Assembly: GCA_003946805.1 (NCBI GenBank)
Contig: RPSH01000006.1
Location: 1 to 64,000, forward strand
DNA length: 64,000 nucleotides
DNA from: Bacillus sp. 2B10
Lineage (GTDB): Bacteria; Pseudomonadota; Alphaproteobacteria; Sphingomonadales; Sphingomonadaceae
Reading direction: 5' to 3'
The position numbers and the translations under genes are program-made. Positions 54,100 to 62,364 of this stretch are shown piece after piece. The stretch's first letter is position 1. Each line of letters begins with the position of its first letter. The notes below the pieces were generated by a model. That model saw nothing but the letters and a program-made list of their open reading frames with translations. It made no database searches and was not told where the DNA came from.

Positions 54100-55488
54100 C
54101 TACGGGCGGACCGTGCGTCGCATCTCGGCGATCGTGGTCGCGCCGGCCTCGGAGGCTGCGGTCGATCGCGCTTTGTCGATGCCCAGGGCGTTGGTCGCGC
54201 GGTTCCAGTTGACGACGATCGGCTCCTGCGCCTCCGTATTGGGCGACGATGCGTCGAACACGATGCCGAAACGGATCGGGTCCCGCGACGACAGCAGTCC
54301 CACCGACGACGGCCCGCCGCACGTCTCCGCCTCATACTCGCCATGGCCGATCGTCGGGATCAGCTGGACGGCGGCATTCCGGACGATCGCGACGAAGCAG
54401 CCCGCATAGGGCGCATCGGGCATCGTACCCTTGCCAGTGACCAGTGTGGCGATCGCACGCCCCGCCTCGCTGACCTGAAACGACTGGGCCGTGGTGACCG
54501 CCACGTTGGCAAGCCCCTGCCGCTTGGCCTCCGCCTCGACCGCGACGACCGCTGGATTTGCCGCCGGTCCGGCCAGCTTGACTTCGCCCGTTACCGGTGC
54601 TGCGCTCGGCTCGGCAACCGGCGCGGGCGCCGTGGCGACCGTTTTGCTCGACGGCGCCGCGACGTTCGCCTCCGCTACTTCTGGCGCCGCACCGCAAGCT
54701 CCGACCAGCAGCGCGGCGAACAGCACCGCCGACCGCAACCGGGCATCGCGGCGATCAACCGCCGCGACGTGGTTTTCCCCCAGGATCTGGAACGCGCCCC
54801 GGCTGGCCGACTTCAACGCGGCCGCCCGGTCCAGCTTCATTGCCGGTTCGAGCTTGGGGTATTGCGCCGGGAATTTGCCATATCCGCCACGCCCGGCGTT
54901 GCAGATGTCGGGATCGGACGTCGCGAAGCGGCCATTGGTTTGCAGGTAGAATTTGTGCAGTTCTAACAGGATCGTCGGCCGCCCCTGTCCGTCAAAGGCG
55001 CCACGCACCGCCTCCGTCGCGACGACCGCCCTGATCGGGGCGACTTCGCAGTCGGGCGCCGCCGCCATCTGTGCAAACTTCGCTTCGTTCAGACGCCCGA
55101 CGCTACCGCCGCTACCCGCCGTGTTGGCGGCCGGGGCCGCAACGGGCGCGCTCTGGGACCTTGGCGCTGCGCCTATGCCTGCGGCACGGCCGGACACCGC
55201 CGGGCTCGGCGACCGCCTGCCCGTCGCGATGGGACGCCCGACTTGCCGCCCACAACCGCGCAACGTCGGCCCGCCGGGACCGACGACGCCATCAGGCCGT
55301 CCGAACCGCAGCACGTTCGCCCGATACCGGCAGATCGCGGCTGCCGTTTCCGGGCCGAACTTCCCGTCGATCTGCAATTCCCGTTGCCCCGGTATCTGCG
55401 ACCGTGCCCCGCTCGACAACATTTGCACGGCACGAACATCAGCCGTGCGGTTTGGTCGCGATGGACCGACCGGAGAAGCGATCATCAT
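54100..55488 (-). CDS. Peptidoglycan-binding/truncated DUF3380 muramidase fused in frame to a lipoprotein
   Basis: The protein has 462 aa. Residues 12-80 form a peptidoglycan-binding-1-like domain. Residues 130-240 match the first part of the DUF3380 N-acetylmuramidase domain (AVVATEAVRGAFDGQGRPTI with E159; ASRGAFQILGENH). The domain stops there: its usual last 70 or so residues are missing. Ten residues later begins a lipoprotein signal, LRSAVLFAALLVGAC (Cys265), then a linker and a domain of about 155 residues of unknown fold. A TTG (54738, Leu251) could start the lipoprotein alone. An effector and its immunity gene seem to have been joined by deletion. The ATG overlaps the tssG stop. Confidence 0.75.
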   Translation of the reverse strand: MMIASPVGPSRPNRTADVRAVQMLSSGARSQIPGQRELQIDGKFGPETAAAICRYRANVLRFGRPDGVVGPGGPTLRGCGRQVGRPIATGRRSPSPAVSGRAAGIGAAPRSQSAPVAAPAANTAGSGGSVGRLNEAKFAQMAAAPDCEVAPIRAVVATEAVRGAFDGQGRPTILLELHKFYLQTNGRFATSDPDICNAGRGGYGKFPAQYPKLEPAMKLDRAAALKSASRGAFQILGENHVAAVDRRDARLRSAVLFAALLVGACGAAPEVAEANVAAPSSKTVATAPAPVAEPSAAPVTGEVKLAGPAANPAVVAVEAEAKRQGLANVAVTTAQSFQVSEAGRAIATLVTGKGTMPDAPYAGCFVAIVRNAAVQLIPTIGHGEYEAETCGGPSSVGLLSSRDPIRFGIVFDASSPNTEAQEPIVVNWNRATNALGIDKARSTAASEAGATTIAEMRRTVRP

Positions 55489-56519
55489 ACTTCGATCTCC
55501 GTCCTAGCCACTGCAACATCCTCTCGTCGCCGCAGATGGGCGTCGCGGCGGATGCCAGCCCCGCCCGCGCCCAGCCAGCCACTCCACCCCAGCCGCGTCG
55601 CGCCGTCCAGCCGGGCCGGCGTCGCATTCGCCGCATCGATCTCCAGCGCTACGTCCCATTCGAGATGGCTGGGGGCAAAGGCGTCGAGCGCCTCCGACAG
55701 CACCGCGAAGCGGCTGCCGGCCGGCAGCAGCGCGGCATAGTCCGCCGCCGACCGCGCGCGGATCACGACCCGGAACGCATCGTTCACCACCTTCGCGCGC
55801 GCGCCCAGCATCACCTCGTCGCCCAACCGCGCGAACTGCCGCCCCAGCCGGGTGCGGTCGTCGTCATCGATATCGCGCCAGCGCGGCTGATATTCCTCGA
55901 TCCGCACGGCCTGTCCCAGCAGATGCGTCAGCGCGTCCTCGATGGCGCCCGCGCTGCGCCGGCCAGCGAACAGCGCCGCGTAATGGACCCGCCCCGCCGC
56001 CGGAAACGCCGCGTCGGGTGGCACACCGTCCCCTGCACCGCTCAGCCGCGCCAGCCCGACCGCGAAACGGTCGTCCTCCGGCCGATCGGCCTGCGCCGCC
56101 GGCTGTGAATCGCTCCACGCGCGAAAGAAGAACTGCAGCATCCGCCCGGCCAGCAGGTCGAGCCAGCGACCGAACGGTCGCGAGCGGGCATAGCGCCGCT
56201 CGAACGTCGCGAACTCGGTCATGTGCTGCGGCAACGGCCCCATCGGCCCGGTCAGCCCCAGCCAGTATCCGCCTACCCGCGCCCGCCCGCCGCGAACCTC
56301 GACCTCCGCCAGCGTCGAATCGGGAAACGCGAGCGAAGGCACCTGCGTCAGGTCGGCGACGCTCTGCGACGGGCGTCGCGCGCGACCGACCCGGGGCAGA
56401 TGACGTGCCCGTGCTTCGGCCCCTCGGATGATCGGGAACAGGCCGAAGCGCTTGGTATCGGCCGCCGCGGCGGCGAGGAAGGTCAGATGGTCGGACGCCG
56501 ACCGATCCTCAGCGGCCAT
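55485..56519 (-). CDS. tssG: TssG (ImpH), T6SS baseplate protein
   Basis: The protein has 344 aa. Family features are FLAAAAADTKRFGLFPIIRGAEAR at the N-terminus and VRGGRARVGGYWLGLTGPMGPLPQHMTEF. TssG with TssE, TssF and TssK forms the baseplate wedge. The gene starts within the last 37 bases of tssF and its stop overlaps the next start by four bases. The last residues (RRDAHLRRREDVAVARTEIEV) are unusually charged. Confidence 0.94.
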   Translation of the reverse strand: MAAEDRSASDHLTFLAAAAADTKRFGLFPIIRGAEARARHLPRVGRARRPSQSVADLTQVPSLAFPDSTLAEVEVRGGRARVGGYWLGLTGPMGPLPQHMTEFATFERRYARSRPFGRWLDLLAGRMLQFFFRAWSDSQPAAQADRPEDDRFAVGLARLSGAGDGVPPDAAFPAAGRVHYAALFAGRRSAGAIEDALTHLLGQAVRIEEYQPRWRDIDDDDRTRLGRQFARLGDEVMLGARAKVVNDAFRVVIRARSAADYAALLPAGSRFAVLSEALDAFAPSHLEWDVALEIDAANATPARLDGATRLGWSGWLGAGGAGIRRDAHLRRREDVAVARTEIEV

Positions 56520-58360
56520 CGCTGAAACTCCCCTTCGTTGGCGCTTGCGACCCAGGTTTCGGTGAAGCTGTTGATGCTGCTGAATTCGGCGAGGAAGCGT
56601 TCGAGCACCGCCGAGAACAGGAACATCCGTCCCTTGTCGAACGCGGCGTCGTCCAGCGTCAGGTGGATGCGATGCCCGCGCGCGATCGACATGCGGTCCA
56701 TGCCCGGCACCCGCCGGGCGATGCGTTCGGAACGGATCGCCATGACGCCATCGACCTGTCGCCGCGACGTCGCATCGTCCTGCCGCCCGTACAGCGCCAG
56801 ATGATCGCGCAGCACCCCCGGATCGTTACCGTCCTGCGGCGCCAGCGTGGTGTAGTTGGGCGTCAGGTGACCGATCAGCCGCCACGCGGCGTCGCCCAGC
56901 CCCATCGGCGTCTGCGGCTTCGTCGGCGCACGCAGCACGCTGACGGTCCGCGCCGGTACGCCCGACACCGTGAAGTGATGCTCGCCGCGAAAAGTCAGCA
57001 ACTCGGGCAGTTCGCGATTGGTGACCAGCGCCCGCACCGCCAGCTCGTCCACCCCGTCCAGCCGCGCGGCGTCACCGGGCGAAGTCAGCGCGATCCACGT
57101 CTCGGTGCCGGTATATTCCCCGCGCCGCCGCAACCGCCGTTCGCGCGTCGACAGCCGGCGCGGCCGCAGCTGCGTGGTATAGAACAGCGCCTCGTTCCAG
57201 TCGTACAGCAGCGCGCCGGGCGCATAGAGCGGGGCAACGGTGCGTGCGTCGACGTTGTTGGCGGCATAGGCCTGCACGTCGAGGATGCGGAACACCTCGT
57301 AATCCAGCGGCCGTGCGCGGTCGGGGACGACGTGATGCTCATGCTCGAACCGCGACACGCGCACGCGCCCCAGCTGCTTTTCGAACAGATTGATCGCCGG
57401 CGTCGCGAACAGGCGGAAGTTCGATGGGTCGAGCGCATTGTGCAGGATCTGCGCCGATCGCGAGAACAGCAGCACCACGTCGCACGCCGTCGGGCTGACG
57501 CGGAACGCGCGGCCCAGCCCCTTCAGGTCGACGAACAGGAACCGTTCGGGACAGGCGAAATATTCGGTCAGCAACCGATAGCCGCGAAACGAGCGGAGTT
57601 CGGGCGGCAACAGCGCCTGATCGTCGTCGAACCCCACCTGCCCCGGCGCAGGCAGGCGCATCCATCCCTCCGGTCCCGCCGCCGCATCGGCTGACCGCGC
57701 GATCGTCGCCACCGTCTCGCCCACGATCTGCCGGTACAGTTCGGCCGGCACCGCTTCCGATCCTGCGAGATAGATCGGCAGCGCCTCGGGCAGCACCTGC
57801 GGCAGCGCCGCGCCGCCCGTGGTCTCGAACCGCAGCCGCAAACCCGCTTCGGCGCGTACGTCGGCGGCGGTGGCGAACGGCGCGACCGCGGCGCGGCTGG
57901 GCAGATATTCGGCCTGCGTGATCTTCAGCGGCCACAGCGTCACGTCGTGGCCGGTGCGGAACTCCACCGACACGCCGTTCTGTTCGGTCGCCGTCGCCAC
58001 CAGCGGCGTGCCGCGCGGCACGACATAGCCCTTGGTCAGGATCGGGTCGCCGTCCTTCGGCGCGAAGCCCGCGATGCACATCGACGGCGTTGGCGCGAGG
58101 TAATGCGGCTGGACGGCATGGAGCAGGTGGTGGGTGAATTCGGGATACTGGTCCGCGATCTTCAGCTGCACCCGCGCGCCCAGATACGCGACCCCCTCCA
58201 GCAGCCGTTCGACATAGGGGTCGGGATCGGTCGGGGTCTTCAGCCCCAGCCGTCCGGCCACCGCCTCATGCTCGGTTCCGAACGCGCGTGCCTCCTCGCG
58301 CAGATAGGCGAGTTCGTCGTTGTAATAGCGCAGCAGGCGCGGATCGATGCCGGTGGTCAT
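56483..58360 (-). CDS. tssF: TssF (ImpG), T6SS baseplate protein
   Basis: The protein has 625 aa, within the family range. It begins DPRLLRYYNDELAYLREEARAFG and continues DPYVERLLEGVAYLGARVQLKI, the strongest TssF signatures; RVSRFEHEHHVVPDRARPLDYEVFRI occurs mid-protein. It is part of the baseplate wedge. The gene begins four bases after tssE and overlaps tssG by 37 bases, so translation is likely coupled. Confidence 0.96.
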   Translation of the reverse strand: MTTGIDPRLLRYYNDELAYLREEARAFGTEHEAVAGRLGLKTPTDPDPYVERLLEGVAYLGARVQLKIADQYPEFTHHLLHAVQPHYLAPTPSMCIAGFAPKDGDPILTKGYVVPRGTPLVATATEQNGVSVEFRTGHDVTLWPLKITQAEYLPSRAAVAPFATAADVRAEAGLRLRFETTGGAALPQVLPEALPIYLAGSEAVPAELYRQIVGETVATIARSADAAAGPEGWMRLPAPGQVGFDDDQALLPPELRSFRGYRLLTEYFACPERFLFVDLKGLGRAFRVSPTACDVVLLFSRSAQILHNALDPSNFRLFATPAINLFEKQLGRVRVSRFEHEHHVVPDRARPLDYEVFRILDVQAYAANNVDARTVAPLYAPGALLYDWNEALFYTTQLRPRRLSTRERRLRRRGEYTGTETWIALTSPGDAARLDGVDELAVRALVTNRELPELLTFRGEHHFTVSGVPARTVSVLRAPTKPQTPMGLGDAAWRLIGHLTPNYTTLAPQDGNDPGVLRDHLALYGRQDDATSRRQVDGVMAIRSERIARRVPGMDRMSIARGHRIHLTLDDAAFDKGRMFLFSAVLERFLAEFSSINSFTETWVASANEGEFQRWPLRIGRRPTI

Positions 58361-58364
58361 GCCG

Positions 58365-58898
58365 TCATTCGCGCACGTTGACCGACGCGGTTTCGGCCTC
58401 CACCTCGGTGCGGAACTTGACCGGCATGGTCTGCGCCGCCGCGGTGATGTCGCCCTGGATCAGATAGGTCAGCGCATGGGGATCGCCCGGGTCCTCGACC
58501 GGATCGACCGACAGCCCTTCGCGCGACAGCCGTGGTTCGAACAGCCGGATCGCCCGCCGGATCTCGCGCGCCCGCGCCAGTACCGCCCGCCGATCCAGCG
58601 TCCGGCCGGCAAGGTCGCTCAAACCGTAGTTCAGCACCGACTCGCGCACGTGCGGATAGGCTTCGAGGTCGACCAGCGATTCCAGATTGGTGGTATTGAA
58701 CAGCCACGCCAGATCGCGGCGGATCGTCGCCCGCAGCGCGGATTCATTGAACCGCTCCAGCCTGGGCACCGAATAATAGCGGAATTTCTCCCGCGCGACG
58801 GCAGGCGCGGCATCGTCATTGTCGCGCATCCCCGAGATATCGAGGTCCGCCACCAGCTTGTCGTAGAGCGTCGGCGTCAGCCGCTGCCGGACCGCCAC
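58365..58898 (-). CDS. tssE: TssE (gp25-like), T6SS baseplate protein
   Basis: The protein has 177 aa and is a lysozyme-like gp25 domain without catalytic activity. LRATIRRDLAWLFNTTNLES and YPHVRESVLNYGLSDLAG are the typical motifs, and EIRRAIRLFEPRLS follows. The GTG at 58898 is chosen because it follows the tagJ stop by four bases and gives AVRQRLTPTLYDKL, a normal start for the family; the open frame to 59021 runs back into tagJ. No strong ribosome site precedes the GTG, so coupling to tagJ is likely. Confidence 0.9.
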   Translation of the reverse strand: MAVRQRLTPTLYDKLVADLDISGMRDNDDAAPAVAREKFRYYSVPRLERFNESALRATIRRDLAWLFNTTNLESLVDLEAYPHVRESVLNYGLSDLAGRTLDRRAVLARAREIRRAIRLFEPRLSREGLSVDPVEDPGDPHALTYLIQGDITAAAQTMPVKFRTEVEAETASVNVRE

Positions 58899-58902
58899 CG
58901 GG

Positions 58903-59694
58903 TCAGCCGATCTCGATCGTGCGGATCGAGAGCAATCCGCGATCCTCACCGTCCGACGCGGTCCACAGCCGCTGGCCGACACCATGCCCGTCGTCGCGCC
59001 ACCCGGTCGCCCGCGCGGCAAGCTCCGCCGGATCGTCCGACAGGTCGGGATAGCGCGTCGGCAGCAACGCCGCGACCCGCGGGCCGGCGTTCAGCGTCAA
59101 CTCGACCGGATACCAGACGATATCGCGCAGATCCCTCGGGCCCTCCGCCTTGATCTTCGCCACGGCATCGAACGGCAGCAATCCATAACGCCCGCCGATG
59201 ATCGCCTCGATCACCGGGCCGAAGCGCGGATCGGCATCGGCGATCCAGTCGACCGCGACACCGTCGATCGTGCCCGGCGTATCGGGCGCCGCATCGAATG
59301 CCGCCGCGCGAACGTCGTCGGCCTGGCCGGTCGCACCGGTCGCCGCCAGTTGCAAAGCCCCGGCAACGCCGTCCGCCCAATCCGATCCGCCATGAATGAC
59401 GGCGCGCTCGCGTCCGTCCATCACCGCGGCCCGCGTCGCTTCCGCATCGATCGCCTGTCCATAGACGACCGCCAGCATCTGCGCCTCCGGCGACAGCTGC
59501 GCCAGCGCGGCCAGATGGGTCCTGGCCTTGGCCCAGTCGCCCTGCACCGCCATCAGCTGAAACAGGAACAGCCGGGTGGGAACGTGACCGGGGTCGGACT
59601 TGACGACTTCGACCAGAGCGCGGCGCGCCCCGTCGAAGTCGCCCGCCCGCAGCAGGTCGTCGGCCTTGGAACCAGTGCTGACGACCGCTGCCAT
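58903..59694 (-). CDS. tagJ: TagJ (ImpE/SciE), T6SS accessory protein
   Basis: The protein has 263 aa. An N-terminal TPR-like segment (ADDLLRAGDFDGARRALVEVVKSDPGHVPTRLFLFQLM) is typical of ImpE. The C-terminal half has the family run FGPVIEAIIGGRYGLLPFDAV. TagJ binds the sheath protein TssB and the ClpV N-terminal domain in systems whose ClpV lacks direct strong binding. It lies between hcp (three-base gap) and tssE. Confidence 0.93.
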   Translation of the reverse strand: MAAVVSTGSKADDLLRAGDFDGARRALVEVVKSDPGHVPTRLFLFQLMAVQGDWAKARTHLAALAQLSPEAQMLAVVYGQAIDAEATRAAVMDGRERAVIHGGSDWADGVAGALQLAATGATGQADDVRAAAFDAAPDTPGTIDGVAVDWIADADPRFGPVIEAIIGGRYGLLPFDAVAKIKAEGPRDLRDIVWYPVELTLNAGPRVAALLPTRYPDLSDDPAELAARATGWRDDGHGVGQRLWTASDGEDRGLLSIRTIEIG

Positions 59695-59697
59695 CGC

Positions 59698-60192
59698 TTA
59701 GCCCGCCTCGTTCTGGCGGATGTCGTAATAGGCGGTGACGACACCGCCGTCCTTGCCACCCTGCGCGTTCTGCGCCTGATAGTCGAACGTCACCTTCGCG
59801 CAGTTGAACGTGACCGATTCCATGATCGCGTCACCGCCCGAAGCACCGTTGTTGTGGATGTCGGACACGATGATGTCCTCCAGCCTGATCTTGTAATAGG
59901 TCAGCGCGTTGTTACCGTCGCCGGCCTTCTGCGAATAGATGATCGCTTCCTTGATGTGCTTGCCCGACGCGCAGTGCTTGAACAGCAGCGGCGACGACTT
60001 GTCGACTTCCTTCTGGATACGGATGTCGGAGATTTCGGCCTTGCCCGCGCCACCGCCGGCACCGCCGCTGTGGAACGAACCATGCTGCACGGCGCCGAAA
60101 TCGAACGAGATGATATCGATTTCGCCCTGGTGGTTCTTCTTCGAAGATTCACCCTGAACACCGTCAATTTTCAGAAACAGATCGACTGCCAT
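59698..60192 (-). CDS. hcp: Hcp (TssD), T6SS inner-tube protein
   Basis: The protein has 164 aa. It begins AVDLFLKIDGVQGESSKKNHQGEIDIISFDFG, the standard Hcp opening, and contains SPLLFKHCASGKHIKEAIIY. Hexamers stack into the tube and can carry effectors. GGAG six bases before the ATG gives a strong site. A 49-bp gap after tssC leaves room for mRNA processing that would favour this abundant protein, though no clear hairpin was identified there. Confidence 0.97.
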   Translation of the reverse strand: MAVDLFLKIDGVQGESSKKNHQGEIDIISFDFGAVQHGSFHSGGAGGGAGKAEISDIRIQKEVDKSSPLLFKHCASGKHIKEAIIYSQKAGDGNNALTYYKIRLEDIIVSDIHNNGASGGDAIMESVTFNCAKVTFDYQAQNAQGGKDGGVVTAYYDIRQNEAG

Positions 60193-60241
60193 TGACTTAC
60201 TCCCGTTACAAATCGTGAAAGCCTCGACGAAAAATGTCCCG

Positions 60242-61729
60242 TCAGGCCTTGGGCAAGCGTGAAACCATGCTCAGCGCCACATCCATCCCTTCGAGCTGGT
60301 AATGCGGCACGAACATGAACTTCCCCTTGTAGTACCCCGGGTTCTCCTCGTCTGGGATCACCTCGATCTTGGCCTGCTTCAATGGCAGGCGCGCCTTGGT
60401 TTCCTCGTTCGACGTCGTCGGCGAACCGTCGACATATTGGAGGACCCAATTGTTGAGATCGCGCTGAAGCTGGTCGGCCTCACGCGATCCTCCGACCCAG
60501 TCGCGCACCATGCACTTCAGATAATGCGCAAAGCGGCAGCTGGCGAAGATATAGGGCAGACGAGCCGACAGGTTTGCGTTGGCGGTCGCCTCCTTCTTGT
60601 CATAAGTGGCGGGCCGGTGGACGGTCTGCGCGCCGATGAACGTCGCCTGGTCGGTATTCTTGCGGTGGACCAGCGCCATCAGCCCGGCGGCGGACAGTTC
60701 CGCCTCGCGCCGGTCGGAAATGGCGATCTCGGTCGGGCATTTGTAGTCGATGCCGCCCTCGTCGGTCGGGAACGCCGCGGTCGGCAGTTCCTCGACGGTG
60801 CCGCCCGATTCCACGCCGCGGATTCGCGTGGTCCAGCCATAGGTGTTGAACGCCTCGGTGATGCGCGTGCCCATCGCATAGGCTGCGTTCAGCCACAGGT
60901 GATGGTCGTGCGCGCCGCCGGCATCCTCCTCGAAATCGAACTCCTCGACCGGTTCGGTCTTGGCGCCGTACAGCGGCCGGCCCAGGAACCGCGGCAGGGT
61001 CAGCGCCAGATAGCGGCTGTCCTCCGACGCGCGGAACGAACGCCATGCGCCGTAATCGGTCGCATCGAACAGCTTGCCCAGATCGCGCGGGTTCGACAGC
61101 TCGGTCCAGCTGTCCATGCCCAGCAGCGACGGCGCCGCCGCCGCGATGAACGGCGCATGGCTCGCCGCGCCGATCCGCGACAGCCCGCGCATGACCTCCA
61201 GATCGGGGGCGCTGTGATCGAAGCTGTAGTCGCAGACGAACGCGCCATAGGGCTGGCCGCCGAGCTGCCCGAACTCGTTCTCGTAGATCTTCTTGAACAG
61301 CGGGCTCTGGTCCCACGCCGCGTCGCGATACTGGCGGAACATCCGCCGCGCCTCTTCCTTCGACATGTTCATCACGCGGATTTTCATGTCTTTGCCGGTC
61401 GAAGTGTTCATGACGAGGTAGTTGAGCCCCCGCCACGCCGATTCCATCGCCTGGAATTCGGGATGATGGATGATCTGGTTGATCTGTTCGGTCAGCTTGC
61501 GGTCGATCGCCGCACGCATCGCGTCGACCGTCGCGAACACGTCGCCGCCGACGATCTGCGCATTGGTCAGCGCCTGTTCGGCGAGCGTCTGCACCGCCTG
61601 TTCGATGCGCGACCGGCGTTCGTCGGTCGCGGGCTTGAACTCTTTCTGCAACAGCGCCTGGAAATCGCTCACCTCGCTGGAGGTTGCGGGCGCCGTGTCG
61701 TTGATCTGGCTGAAGGCTTCCTGGGCCAT
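60242..61729 (-). CDS. tssC: TssC (VipB), T6SS sheath large subunit
   Basis: The protein has 495 aa. Family motifs include LNYLVMNTSTGKDMKIRVMN, SPLFKKIYENEFGQLGGQPYG, LGMDSWTELSNPRDL, LPRFLGRPLYG and FASCRFAHYLKCMVRDW. It forms the contractile sheath with TssB, encoded 25 bp upstream. The ATG at 61729 has AGGAGCGG seven bases upstream; the longer open frame to 61807 overlaps tssB and lacks such a site. Confidence 0.97.
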   Translation of the reverse strand: MAQEAFSQINDTAPATSSEVSDFQALLQKEFKPATDERRSRIEQAVQTLAEQALTNAQIVGGDVFATVDAMRAAIDRKLTEQINQIIHHPEFQAMESAWRGLNYLVMNTSTGKDMKIRVMNMSKEEARRMFRQYRDAAWDQSPLFKKIYENEFGQLGGQPYGAFVCDYSFDHSAPDLEVMRGLSRIGAASHAPFIAAAAPSLLGMDSWTELSNPRDLGKLFDATDYGAWRSFRASEDSRYLALTLPRFLGRPLYGAKTEPVEEFDFEEDAGGAHDHHLWLNAAYAMGTRITEAFNTYGWTTRIRGVESGGTVEELPTAAFPTDEGGIDYKCPTEIAISDRREAELSAAGLMALVHRKNTDQATFIGAQTVHRPATYDKKEATANANLSARLPYIFASCRFAHYLKCMVRDWVGGSREADQLQRDLNNWVLQYVDGSPTTSNEETKARLPLKQAKIEVIPDEENPGYYKGKFMFVPHYQLEGMDVALSMVSRLPKA

Positions 61730-61754
61730 GGTCCGCTCCTGTTCGCTACGGGGT

Positions 61755-62291
61755 TCAGGCCTGGGGTGCCGACGGGGTGCCGTCGGCGTCGGTACGTGCC
61801 GCGGCACGTTCGGCGAGCAATGCCTTCAACAGCGCCGGGTCGTTCAGCACCTTGTCGAGCAGGTCCTGCGCGCCGTGCTTGCCGTCCATGTACGACAACA
61901 GGTCCTCCAGCTGGGTCCGCGCTTCGAGCAGCTTGGCGAGCGGCTCGATCCGCTTCGCGATCTGGCCGGGGGAGAAGTCGTTCATCGAATTGAGCGTCAG
62001 GTCGACGCTGAGCTTGCCCTCACCGGTCAGCGTGTTGTCGACGGCGAACGCGACGCGCGGGGCGATCGCCTCCATCCGCTGGTCGAAATTGTCCATGTCG
62101 AAATCGACGAACTCACGGGCTTCGGCGGCCTTCTTGTCCTTCAGGCTCTTGCCCGACAGGTCGGACATGACGCCCATCACGAACGGCAACTCGACCTTCT
62201 GGCGCGCGCCATAGGTTTCGACTTCGTATTCGATATGCACCCTGGGCTTGCGGTTTTCCCGAATGAAACGCTGCCCGCTCTTGATCGCCAT
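61755..62291 (-). CDS. tssB: TssB (VipA), T6SS sheath small subunit
   Basis: The protein has 178 aa. It begins SGQRFIRENRKPRVHIEYEV and contains LPFVMGVMSDLSG, VDFDMDNFDQRMEAIAPR and DLTLNSMNDFSPGQIAKRI, all diagnostic. It partners TssC in the sheath. The ATG at 62291 gives MAIKSGQR; GGGATGCGG upstream can serve as a ribosome site. A 73-bp gap with a stem-loop separates it from tssA. Confidence 0.97.
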   Translation of the reverse strand: MAIKSGQRFIRENRKPRVHIEYEVETYGARQKVELPFVMGVMSDLSGKSLKDKKAAEAREFVDFDMDNFDQRMEAIAPRVAFAVDNTLTGEGKLSVDLTLNSMNDFSPGQIAKRIEPLAKLLEARTQLEDLLSYMDGKHGAQDLLDKVLNDPALLKALLAERAAARTDADGTPSAPQA

Positions 62292-62335
62292 GTATCCGCA
62301 TCCCTTTCGCCCGTTTAGGCCTGAACCCAAATTCC

Positions 62336-62364
62336 GTACCGGCAGCTCGATATCGCCCCGGTAC
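62336..62364 (-). promoter_or_regulatory. Stem-loop between tssA and tssB
   Basis: GTACCGG and CCGGTAC form a perfect 7-bp inverted repeat around a 15-base loop, starting directly after the tssA stop. No T-run follows on the minus strand, so it is not a standard terminator; an mRNA processing or stability site is possible. Confidence 0.35.
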
